Assembly: GCA_002914845.1 (NCBI GenBank)
Contig: JXTC01000174.1
Location: 487,649 to 551,648, forward strand
From: Trema orientale
Lineage: Eukaryota > Streptophyta > Magnoliopsida > Rosales > Cannabaceae
Length of the DNA: 64,000 nucleotides
Direction of reading: 5' to 3'
In this document: in pieces, positions 1 through 10,244 of the stretch
How the letters are laid out: the number at the start of each line of letters is the position of its first letter
How positions within the stretch are numbered: position 1 is the stretch's first letter
Notes under the pieces: model-generated
Databases searched by the model: none
What the model was told of the DNA's origin: nothing
Seen by the model: the letters and a program-made list of their open reading frames with translations, nothing else
Position numbers and translations under genes: made by a program

Positions 1-351
1 CTTTTAATTCTGGTTTTTTTTTTTTTTAATTTGCGGCCAGAAATTTCAAGCTTTTCAATGCAAGTCAATTTAAAAAATGGTCATCCACCTAATTTTCTCA
101 ATTTTTTTTTACAAGAATTTCAGGCTTCAGAAGTCATTATCTGCTTTCCAATAAGGAGAATTTACACCTAGGGGGTCTACTAAATCCTTGTGATGAAAAA
201 TAGGACTCACTCGTTAATATTTTCAAAACTAACCCTAATTGTCATATCACACGTGTAAAATTACTTGGATATCCTATTTCTTCAACAAACTTCAACTACT
301 TTAGCCACCACCACCGGTCCCGATCCCGACCCCGGCAGCGGCGCCTCCGCT

Positions 352-674
352 CGACTAGGGTCGAAAATTTTCGACCGTGGTTGAACTGGTCCGGCCGCCT
401 CTCCCGGTTGTTCCGATCGTTTTTGAATAGGTGGCTGGAAAATTTCGACCCCGATCGAAAACATTTTCGATTGTTTTTGACCAGGGTCGAACTACTGTTC
501 GACCGTAGTCGAACAGTATGACTGGGGTCAAAGCCACCGGTTGAAATTTTTTACCTGCGTTCGACCGTGATCGAAAAATTTCGACCCCAGTCGAACATAG
601 CCGGCCGTCTTCTTGGAGACGCCTCTGTCACTTTTGATTTTTTCGACTTGGTCGAAAATTTTCGATTAGGGTCG
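352..674. repeat. TCGA-rich block with two 14-bp palindromes
   Basis: I count 17 TCGA tetramers in about 325 bases, against one or two expected by chance. They occur mostly in the contexts TTCGACC, GTCGAAC and ATCGAAA. The perfect palindrome TCGAAAATTTTCGA appears at 361-374 and again at 652-665, bracketing the block. Flanking DNA is AT-rich, while 300-350 is GC-rich. No convincing reading frame runs through it: the minus-strand open stretches here are short and low in complexity. It lies about 430 bases upstream of the C78 peptidase start codon and could be part of a transposable element or a methylated CpG island. The origin is not established. Confidence 0.6.
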
Positions 675-842
675 AGTTAAGGGTAATTTTAGAACTCCGA
701 AATATTCATTAAATGACATTGCAATAAAAATCTCACTTTTGTAAATGGTTTATAAGTTGTCCTTTTTTTCATTATATGTATTAAAAGAGGGTCAAAATTG
801 ATAATCCTCCTTCCAATAATGATTGCTGGGACTATGATGATG

Positions 843-916
843 TGTCGTTTTCATGGCATTTGTGTCGTTTATTGAGGTTATTGTCGTTTTTAGTTTGTTA
901 CCTGTTCATGTCGTTT
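843..916. promoter_or_regulatory. Four TGTCGTTT words upstream of the C78 peptidase gene
   Basis: TGTCGTTT occurs at 843-850, 863-870, 882-889 and 909-916, about 190-260 bases before the ATG at 1102. The same word or its complement recurs near other genes in this window (see findings). Regulatory function is inferred only from position and recurrence. Confidence 0.4.
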
Positions 917-1101
917 TGTTTTTATTAATTTGTTACTAGTTTTACCGAGAGAAGTTCCTGGCAAGGGAATGGAATTTGGAACGATCCAGCAAATCTTCCC
1001 GCTCACGATATTCTTCCTACAATTAATCATCATCTTCTTCTTCTTGGTCGTCAAGTTCTTCTTTGTGAGTTTCGGGTTTGGATATTCGTTCTCAAGAAAT
1101 A

Positions 1102-3489
1102 ATGGATCTGGTGGCATGCCCTTTTTGCCATCTTCGTCTTCCATCTTCGGAACTCGAATGGTACCATTACTCCTTTTTACCAGTCAAACCCTTTTATGTA
1201 TATATATGTAATGGTGGTTATATATGCATTTTCAGGCATGCCAACAATCATTTTGTAGATGAGGAAGAGCAGCAACGATTGGCAACCGACTTGGAACTGG
1301 CCCAACAAATCGCTCTTGCCCCTCCTTCACCTCCTTCTCTGGTAATCTTAATTAAGATCCCTCCTTCGTTAGCTATCTTCTTTTCCCATGCATATATTAA
1401 AATATAATAAAACAAAATAAAAAGAAAAAGCTTTGATTTTGATGGCTGCAGCTCAATCTGTTGTTGATTATATTCTGTTTCGATACTTCTGTAGAGTTGC
1501 CAAGTAATCAGTGACTTGCCATTTGAATTGGGTTTCAAGGAAAGTTCTGATGGAGAATGCAGCATCCATGAAAAGGTCTCTTGCTTGATTGATTTTCAAA
1601 CGAGAAGCATGTTTCATAGGGTTGAAGGTGGTTTGATGGCATTGTTGAGAAATTGTTTGGAATTAGAATCTGAGAATACGACAAGTATTATATCGGACTA
1701 TGTTGACCATTTTCAGAGCGTTGAGTCTGAAGATGTTGGGTGGGGTTGTGGGTGGCGTAACATTCAGATGCTGACCTCCCACTTGCTTCACCAAAGGCAA
1801 GAAGCAAGGGAGGTTTTGTTTGGTGGGTCAGGGTTCATTCCTGATATCCCATCACTCCAGAGATGGCTTGAGATTGCTTGGGAGAAGGGTTTTGATGAGC
1901 CTGGCTCAGATCATTTTGACAAGAAGATTTATGGTTTGAAAAAGTGGATTGGTACTACTGAATGTGCTGCCCTTTTACGTTCCTTTGGACTCAGGGCAGT
2001 GATTGTGGATTTTGGTCCTAAGGAGTTTGAGTCTCTTTATCTAAGTGTTCCGGGTTCAAGTATTGGGGCAGAGGTGAATGGAATATGTAATGGAGGAAAG
2101 AAGAGAGGGGTTCAGGTTTATGGACCAATGGATAGATATGTAGTGCGAAAGAATCATGATTCTTCCCAATCAGATTCCAGTGTACAGGAAAAGTCTAGTT
2201 CATCTAATATGCGGCTTGGTCAATCTTTGGGCAGTGAAAATACTATTACTAGAAGAAGTAGGGGTCAGCAGGTACTCGTTGACTGGGTCTGGAATTACTT
2301 TTCTGATAAAAACTCGAATAAATCTGGCAATGGTCGGGTAATTGTCAGCGAGAAAGCGTAAGTCTTTGTCTTGATAAGTTCTTTAAAGGAACTTGGAAAC
2401 TATCATGTTTAGAAAAGCATAGATGCAGTTCTTTCACCAATTTTTTGTTGAAATCTTGTGGTTGATTGTGTTCTAATTTTTGAGAGCTATTATGAGCAGG
2501 CCCTTGTACTTCCAACATGACGGACACTCAAGAACCATTATTGGAATTCAAATTAAAGGTCAGCATAACGGGGTGCAGCAATACAATCTCTTGATCATGG
2601 ACCCTGCTCATGTAATTTTCACTTATTCATCTCCATTTATGAGTCATCTTAAACTATTTTCGCATTTATTTATGGAATGTGCTATACATTCTGAATTCCT
2701 AAAGAATTTTTATTTGATTATTGATATAAAATTTAGTTTGAAGCTTCTTTTTATTTGATGAATTTTTGTTTCTTCTTTTTTTTTTTTTTTGGAAAGGGAA
2801 ATAAAATTTATTGATATGCTAGTAATATGCATATTATGATTATATGATGAATGGATTCAAGGGTGTTTTTCCACCGCTTTTCGACCTTCAGCTGCATTCA
2901 TGTTTCTCATTCCTTTTTTTTTTTCCCTGAATTACGTACAGTTCGAGTGGTTTTACTGCAGTTTTTCCGAGGATAAATGTTCTTTTAAACTAATTTCATG
3001 AGCTCACTATTGTTCCTCTTATCTATCTGGAAACTGCTTCAATGTCTTCCCTAAAACTGAGGATAAATGTTCTTTTAAACTAATTCATGAGCTATTATTC
3101 CTCTTACCTCTCTGGAAACCACTTAAATGTATTCCTTATTCACATGGTAGGATATATCCTTTGTCAATAACATCACCGTTGTTTCACTCTTCTGCCACAT
3201 AATTACAGAGAACAGCTGCCCTGGCAAAATCGCTTAAAGAAAATGTAGGATGGCAGAAGCTTATAAAAAGAGGATTTCACACACTAAAGAAACCACAGTA
3301 CCAGGTTATGATTAATCAAATAGTTTTCTTTTTCTTTTTTTTTTTCTTCGACTTTTTTTCTTATTATGTTTTAGGAATTGGCTTGATGTGATTGTTGTGT
3401 TTCAGTTGTGTTATGTTGATCCTGGAATTGCTAGTGGGGAAGAAATGGAGTCGCTCAAGACAATGAATAGCGTGTTTCTTGAACTTTAG
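1102..3489 (+). CDS. ZUFSP: ZUFSP/ZUP1-like C78 cysteine peptidase (ubiquitin-type deconjugase)
   Basis: Exons 1102-1160, 1236-1341, 1495-2357, 2500-2611, 3209-3304 and 3406-3489 splice in frame to 439 aa. The N-terminus carries a C2H2 finger (C6, C9, H21, H25) split by intron 1. A peptidase C78 domain follows: GWGCGWRN holds the likely nucleophile C140, HSRTIIG holds H352, and LLIMDP holds D377, giving the Cys-His-Asp triad of the family. In vertebrates the zinc-finger member ZUFSP/ZUP1 is a K63-selective deubiquitinase linked to genome stability, while other C78 members cleave UFM1. The finger plus C78 layout favours the ZUFSP type, but substrate specificity in plants is inferred. The ATG at 1102 is chosen because the finger starts there; the frame is open 24 bases further up but with no ATG. 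The exon-3 acceptor at 1494 is the least certain junction. The gene is convergent with the ABCB gene to its right. Confidence 0.88.
2969..3145 (+). repeat. Tandem 90-bp duplication in intron 4 of the C78 gene
   Basis: Two copies start at 2969 and 3059, each opening with GAGGATAAATGTTC and running through CATGAGCT, CCTCTTA and CTGGAAAC. The copies differ by scattered substitutions and short gaps, so the duplication is not very recent. It sits wholly inside the intron, about 65 bases before exon 5. Confidence 0.8.
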
Positions 3490-3802
3490 ACCATGTTGAT
3501 ATCTATGCTAACGTCCTGTTGAATACTGCTAAGATTACAGTTCAGATGCATGGTTAGTAATTTACTTCGGGATGACGATGTGAAAGTTTCGTTGGAAACC
3601 AAGATCCAGCCAAGCTTTTTGAGACTGGAAATTTGACAAGTTGCTTTAAGTTTTTATCCTCTTATTTTCAGAGAGTTGTAACATTAGGGCAAGACAAATA
3701 ATGTAAGAGATGGGTATGTGGGACATGAAATTGAGTTATCTATTTATACTGTTTCAAGGAAGTTGACCAAGACGTGGTCACTGATTCTATTGACGTACAA
3801 AA

Positions 3803-3859
3803 ACCTTGATACCTCCATCTCAGTGGACAGTCAGGAATCACCATTGGAATTCAAGTAAA
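3803..3859 (+). pseudogene. Decayed partial copy of C78 exon 4
   Basis: This stretch aligns with the start of exon 4 (2500-2560) of the upstream peptidase gene: the CCTTG/TAC/TCCA opening, the GGACA/TCA block and ATTGGAATTCAA all match, with substitutions and one-base indels that break the frame. It lies about 310 bases beyond the gene's stop codon and includes the region that encodes the catalytic histidine. No other exon copies were seen nearby. A chance resemblance of the first 15 bases to an ABCB exon at about 4350 was also noted. Confidence 0.55.
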
Positions 3860-3932
3860 CCTATATCATGCATGCTTCACTACTTACTGTGGGTTTGCCT
3901 TGGGCAAGGTAAAGTTTCAGATGCCATTTAGG

Positions 3933-6900
3933 TTAATTTCTTTCTAAGCTTTGTAGTTTGGATAGTCTTGAATACACTCCCTCAGATGCTATTAAGGATG
4001 AATGGGAACCCATTTCCACAATCTCACCTTTGTTCATGACAACAATGGTGTCTGAGTTTATTATTGTGGAAAGCCTATGGGCAACTGTGATCTGTGTGGT
4101 TCTAGACAATAGGCCGCCATTGTTTGTCAGAGTTATTGCTTCCAAAGCACCCACAATGGTTTTCTCGGACTCAACATCTACAGCACTTGTTGCTTCATCT
4201 AATAGTAAAAGTGCAGGCTTCTTTAGCAGGGCTCTTGCAATTGCTATTCTTTGCTTTTGTCCTCCTGAAAGTTGGCAGCCTTTCTCCCCAACTGTTGTAT
4301 TGTAGCCATCAGGCAAATTACTTATAAATTCATGTATGCTTGCTAGCCTTGATACCTCCATAATCTCAGTTTCTGAAGCACCATCATTGCCATAGCAGAT
4401 ATTGGATCTAATTGAAGAACTGAAGAGAAGAGGCTCTTGTTGCACCAGTCCTATTTGTGTCCTTAACCATCTCAAATTGTATTCTCTTATCTCCTTCCCA
4501 TCAATGGTAATGCTTCCATGGCAAGGATCATAGTAACGGAGCAAAAGGGCTAATATTGAAGATTTTCCGGCTCCACTTGGGCCAACAAGAGCCACCTTGG
4601 ACCCAGTTTCAATTTGTAAACTGAATTTGTTGAGAACAGTTACATCTGGTCTTAATGGGTAGTTAAATGTAACATTTTCAAATTCAATCCTCCCTTTGAT
4701 CCTTTTGAAATTTGAGAGCTCTGGTGTATCTGGTTCAATTTCAGTTTCCCGGTCAAGGGTTTTGAATACAGGAGCTAGGACACTGGTGGCAGAAATGACA
4801 GTGGGAATTAATGTCCATAATTCTGTGATTGAAGGTACTGTGAGAGAGAATATCTGATATGATCTTATGCCATCTTCAAATTTTGCTTGGTTCTTGTCGA
4901 CCAAAACTGTAGTGTACCAAAGTGCAACCGCATGTGCAATGTTCCATAAACAGAGGGAAGTCCCTTGAATTATGCCATACTTGATACTTTGTCTCCTGCT
5001 CTTCCTCATAGGAGTTTCTAGAGAGGTCTTGGCTTTCCTAAGTATATGCTCTTCATGGCAAAACGACGCGACAGTTCTAATGTTGGTTGCAGACTCAGAA
5101 ACAAGAGCAACAAGTTCAGAATGTGCAGCAGCTGAGTCACCTGAAAATCCTTTGGCAGACTTGGCTTGGATTAGACCACCAATGAAGTGGCAAGGCATCA
5201 CAGCCCAAGCTACCAAACTCATTCTCCAGTTAACAATCATACTGACTGTCGTTGCAATCAATATGGAGGATATACATTGCAAAATAACAGACATACGATC
5301 TGAAATTATGGTTTTGACCATGGTGGTGTTATTTATGATCCTTGAAGTAAGTGAACCAATGCTATTCTCAGGTTTCTCAAACCATGATATTTCATTACGG
5401 AGGACACCTGCAATATATTGATGAAATGTGTGTTAGTTTCATCCCCTTGCTTGAAAATCTAATGGAGGCACAACTGTCATTGTTCACACAGATAAGGAAG
5501 CTCATCAGATTAACTTTAAAAGTTAAGGTGATTCTAAGGGAGTCTAGGATACCTGAATACAGAGACCGTCTCAAGTTTGTCATGGCCTTCTCTCCTATCA
5601 CTCCAAAGGAGTAATGTTGCAAGGTGTGAGAGAATAAGGACAGCAATCCTATTAGAGAAAAAATTAATGAATATGTTGCAACGTGGTGCTCTGCGTCTTT
5701 TTTGCAATATGCCACACCAATTGTTATGATGTAATACCCAAAAACAGGCTTTGAAATGCCTGAGAAAGCTGCTGCAAAAGAACCTATGGCACTCTTTGTG
5801 AGGTCTTTCCTTGTCAAGTTAAACCAGATTCTGAAGAATATAGTTGTTCTGATTCTGAAGAATATAGTTGTTCTGCTTTTTCCTTCCTGCTCCTTGTGCT
5901 CAAAAGTATCTGTGAGAAATTTCTCTGGCTCTTTAAAGTTATTGTCCTGTTTGATGTCTTTTTCGGAAGATATCTGTTGGTGGTTACTTTCAGGTTCTTC
6001 AGAAGAATCTTTAATTCTGTATATAAAATTTGAAGATTGTCAGATTTTGTTTTCTTATACAAGTTTTTACTCCAAAGAAGCAAAGGTAGTTTAGCGAGGA
6101 ATAACCTTGGGTCTTGAACCGAGTTAATGTCCAGCATGTTGAATAAGTTCTTGTAGAAATTGCTGGTATCTAGCAGGCTGTGGTGCGTTCCCGTCTCTGT
6201 AACTTGTCCATTGTGTACAACTGCAATCATATCTGCATTTGTGATGGTTGACAACCTGTGTGCAATCAAGATGACTGTTCTTCCCTGCATGGCCCTCTCA
6301 AGGGCATCTTGAACTAGTTTTTCGGACTCCGTATCAAGTGCACTTGTTGCCTCGTCAAGCAAAAGAATTGGAGGATTTTTCAAAATGGCTCTTGCTATGG
6401 CTATTCTCTGTTTTTGACCTCCTGATAATTGAACTCCCCTTTGTCCTACCTGAACCCAATTCAAACCACAAAGTTTCAAATAGTTAAAATTTCAAAAACA
6501 CATTTTTGTCTTAACTAGAGAAAATTTTCCACATGAGATGTGAGTAATTTACTATCCAATGATTTGTTTTATTTTTGAAAAAGTTCCTTTGCTCACCATG
6601 AGACATCAGAGTCCACAACTAGAGCAAGTGCTAACCTCTGTTAAGTACTGATCAGGGAGTTGTGATATAAAAGAGTGTGCATTTGCCATCTCTGCTGCAT
6701 TCTGAATATTTTGGTCATCAGCATCCATGTTACCGACTTTCATGTTATCTTTAATGGTGCCTGCAAACAATGAAGGTTCTTGGGAAACTGCTCCAATGTT
6801 TTTCCTGAGGAACTTCAAATCCAGATCCTTGACATTATGGTTATCAACGAGAACTTCTCCTGTAGAGTTCGCTCTTATGTATTAGCTAGGCTAGATAGAA

Positions 6901-8897
6901 AAGGATCATAATTATGCAACACAAGATCCAATTTATTTCCATAAGTGTATGCTCAATAACATGAATTAATTTGCTTCCCTTGAACATGGAAGGAAGAAAA
7001 AACATGGTTATTTAGGAAGAAATAGATTAATTACACTATTAAAGGAGTTTAAAAACTGGCAGTCTAGCACTGTAGCACAGACCTTTTAATGGATCATAGA
7101 ATCTTGCAACAAGGGAGATGATAGTGCTCTTTCCGCACCCACTACTACCCACCAAAGCTACTGTCTTTCCTGCTGGAATTGATAATGAAAACCCTTGAAG
7201 GATCTCGTTCTCTGGTCTAGATGGGTAGGAAAAGTAGACATCACGTATCTCTATGCCTCTGTTGATTCTTTCAAATGTTTTTTTCCCTTGTGAATTGTAA
7301 CTTATAACTGGGTTTCTCTGAATTACTTGGAAAACTTCACTTCCTGCTGCCTTAGCCTGATTAAAGATTTGCATATCTGGTGCAGCATGGGTTATTGATC
7401 TGAAATCCAGACAAAAAGTGAGTTTAATATGTGCAAGTTGAAGTTGAAGATAGTTCCCTTGCTCCATGTAAGTTCTAGTTTGGAATGTTATTTGCTTACA
7501 TGGCTCCAAAGAGAATGCACATCACTGCTGCTATGAGTTCTCCTGCTTTTGCCTTCTTCTCAGTGACTAAAACAGCACCAACCCATATGATGAAAGCCCA
7601 TGAACAGAACGAGACAGTTTGGAACATTCCTGTTCCAACTCCCTTTATTAGAGCCTCTCTTTTACTAAGAAGAAACTGTTCTTCCATGCAATTTGAGAAA
7701 GACTTGATTGCCGAGTTTTCTCCAACAAATGCATATACCGTCTTGATTTGCGATATTGTCTGTCGTAAAATTAAGAGATATGTTTATTCCTAAACGATTC
7801 ATGCCTTTGGTTCAAGCTTTTCACAGGGTTAGGCAAAGAATTTTCAAGAAAACATACTAACCTGTTCTACCATAGATGTAGCTTGTGACTGGTACACCAT
7901 TTTTGCAGATGAAATGTTGTTCATTTTCTTGGTGTAAGTAGCTCCAATGACAAGAATCAGAGGGACAACCAAGAAGGAGAGGAGCGCCACTTGCCAAGAA
8001 CATATGGCAGCAATCAAAAGTCCAGAGAAGAAAGTTGCGAAGCATGACAGAAAATGGCCCAGCTGTGGGGGTGAAACTTATATCATTATGGCTGATTGAA
8101 ACAAAAAATTACGAAAACAAAAATCGAATATCAGAATATCTATGTACCTTTTCTCCAATTGCATCTTGTATGATACTCATGTGGTTACTGATTCCACTAA
8201 TGATTTTTCCACTTGTTAAGTCCGTGTCGAAGGCTCCGATTTCCTGACTAAGAACTGCTTTTAGATACGCTAATCTTAGACGTGCTAGTTGTCTTTCACT
8301 TGCATACATCCAGCATCCAATCTCTGGTGTTTAAAACAATATCAGGATATACTAGTGAACTCCATACTCTTTTATCATTTTTCTTCTTTTATTGATCTTA
8401 TGCTGACCATTTTGATCATGTAACATATGTAAATATCGATCACATCTCAAACTTATTAGGAAGAAATTTTACCAAGGATTCCAGCTGGAAATGTTGCAAA
8501 GGCCATATACCATACGTATGGAACAACCTAGACAAAAAGAACGAACTCAATTTTAGTGCTTAAACGAGGCCAAAGTGAAGGAAAACGAAGTTTTGAGAGA
8601 GAGTACCTTGTAGAGGTCAGTAACCATGGCACGAGTATCATCGATGTTGGCCCCGTATGCATCGAGGGCTTTGCCAAGTAACAAGTATCCGATAGGTTGA
8701 GCCATGCCATGGACAACAGAGCCTAACGTCCCCAAAGCCATGAGAGTCCAATCCCAACCGTCTGCATAGCTCAGTAGCTTATGGAAAGGCAGAGCTTTGG
8801 CTACATTCTCATCTTTTTTCTCTTCCTTGCTTATTGTTACTTTCTTCTTCTCTCTCACTCTCATGAGTTCTTGTTGTCTATTACTCTTTTTCACCAT
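3933..8897 (-). CDS. Full-length ABCB (P-glycoprotein/MDR-type) transporter, tandem copy A
   Basis: Ten exons in transcript order: 8897-8607, 8527-8473, 8323-8148, 8062-7862, 7759-7500, 7399-7083, 6859-6636, 6449-6106, 6016-5553 and 5407-3933. They join in frame to 1268 aa with the TMD1-NBD1-TMD2-NBD2 layout of full-size ABCB pumps. NBD1: Walker [10 protein letters not shown] (412-420), signature LSGGQ (516-520), Walker B LLLDE with catalytic E541. NBD2: Walker [10 protein letters not shown] (1053-1061), LSGGQ (1157-1161), LLLLDE ending at E1182. Both catalytic glutamates and H-loops (AHRLST) are present, so the protein should hydrolyse ATP. Plant ABCBs move auxin, organic acids or secondary metabolites across the plasma membrane; the substrate here is unknown. 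Exon 9 carries a 24-bp tandem duplication absent from copy B. A TATAAAT motif lies about 65 bases upstream of the ATG. Confidence 0.93.
5827..5874 (-). repeat. In-frame 24-bp tandem duplication in ABCB copy A exon 9
   Basis: Two identical 24-base units (5827-5850 and 5851-5874) encode RTTIFFRI twice in a row, just before the first helix of TMD2. Copy B has the unit once, as RTTFLRI. Exon 9 is 464 bases in copy A and 440 in copy B, so the duplication accounts exactly for the difference. The perfect identity of the units points to a recent event. Confidence 0.92.
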
Positions 8898-10244
8898 TTT
8901 CACGCACGTACGTGTTTTAGGCTATATTACTACGTTCCCTAAAACCCATCTTCTGATGAAATTTATAATAAGTTTCTTCCCAATTAGACAATCCAAAACT
9001 AGGAATAATTTAATGGGGATATGCGTTTGCATTCGATAACATAGAAGTTAGTGTGAATATTTTAATATCAAAACGCATAAAAAGAAACATCATACAACAA
9101 ATGATGCATATGTAAGATGTATATGCCAGTTCAATGTGAATTACTCGACAAAAACCATAATCGGCCAAAACCATAGCTAGAATATCTACACACGTCTCCT
9201 TAAATTAATGGAAGCAAATAAACATTAAGATTTAATTAAGAGTATATTTATCACTTGTCGAGTGATGGGGCCAGAGATGTTGAAATCCGGGCACGTAATG
9301 AAACATAAGATTTTAAGACAGTGTAGGATGTCAACAAATTGTATATTCTGTCACAGAGTATAAAGAACCTGAAACTGAAAGTGGGATAATAATCAGAGAG
9401 AGAGAGAGAGCCAATTCCACCAATTAAAGTAGAGGACCTCTTATTGATCTCATCGCTTACATTTGTTTCGTTTTTGTTGAACTTGTATATAGTAATTGGC
9501 TCATCCTTAGGAGGAATAATTCAATAATGTATAGAATTTATTTTCTTTCTACCAAAGATATCGCATGAATCTTTATCAGAATATTCTCATTAGAAGATCC
9601 CGCCCTCCCCTTCACTAGGGCCGGTTTTAAAAGACATTGCTTCTCGTATCTTTTAGTCGAGTGGAGCATATACCATGCTATGTTCGCATATTGGAGAACA
9701 ACTTTGGGATGTGCACATGCGCACATATATATTATATAGACGTATATTGTATGTTGAAGGCTACGTGTTTTGTAGGAAAGGTCTTATTTGGTGCTTAAAA
9801 TAGACATTGCTCTCAAGATAAAATATTCAAATAGTTGAAAAAAACCATAGGAGTAGGGAGCTGTGGAAAACGAGCGTGCCTACAATCCTATCAAAGTCGA
9901 GCCTTCTATAAGAGCACTTCTAAGTTCTAAACGATTAACGGTATATATCGATGCTATTATTTACAGAAGTGTGTGTCAACATTTTTTAAGTTATAAGTTC
10001 TTAATAATATGTTTTTAAGGCTACTGTTTTTCATACACAACAGATAAGTTTATATATATATATATATGGGCAACAATAGGTAAAAAAAAAAATACGTATA
10101 CATGTCTCATAACTTGTTTAATACTCTTGACAAAAGTAACTAGAAACCTATTACTTCAAGCACAAGGAATTGTCAAGTTCCATGATTTCTCTACATGTAT
10201 CTTACCTTTTAATAGATTTTAGAGAAAAATCAATATAGGACACA
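8898..10244. other. Intergenic spacer between the two ABCB copies
   Basis: It holds the 5' flank of copy A (TATAAAT motif on the minus strand at 8961-8967), an (AG)8 microsatellite at 9395-9410, a TA run near 10050-10066 and, at its right end, the 3' flank of copy B. I see no gene or recognisable transposon. Short open frames in it have no family features. Confidence 0.6.

Noticed and set aside
930..1211. Plus-strand frame overlapping the C78 start
   Set aside because: It is a different frame rich in Phe and Ile from T-rich leader DNA; the C2H2 finger at 1102 defines the real frame.
3933..8897. Possibility that ABCB copy A is a pseudogene, because its reading frame is broken into pieces
   Set aside because: All gaps are bounded by GT-AG sites whose phases match copy B, and the joined frame is open for 1268 codons with all ATPase motifs.
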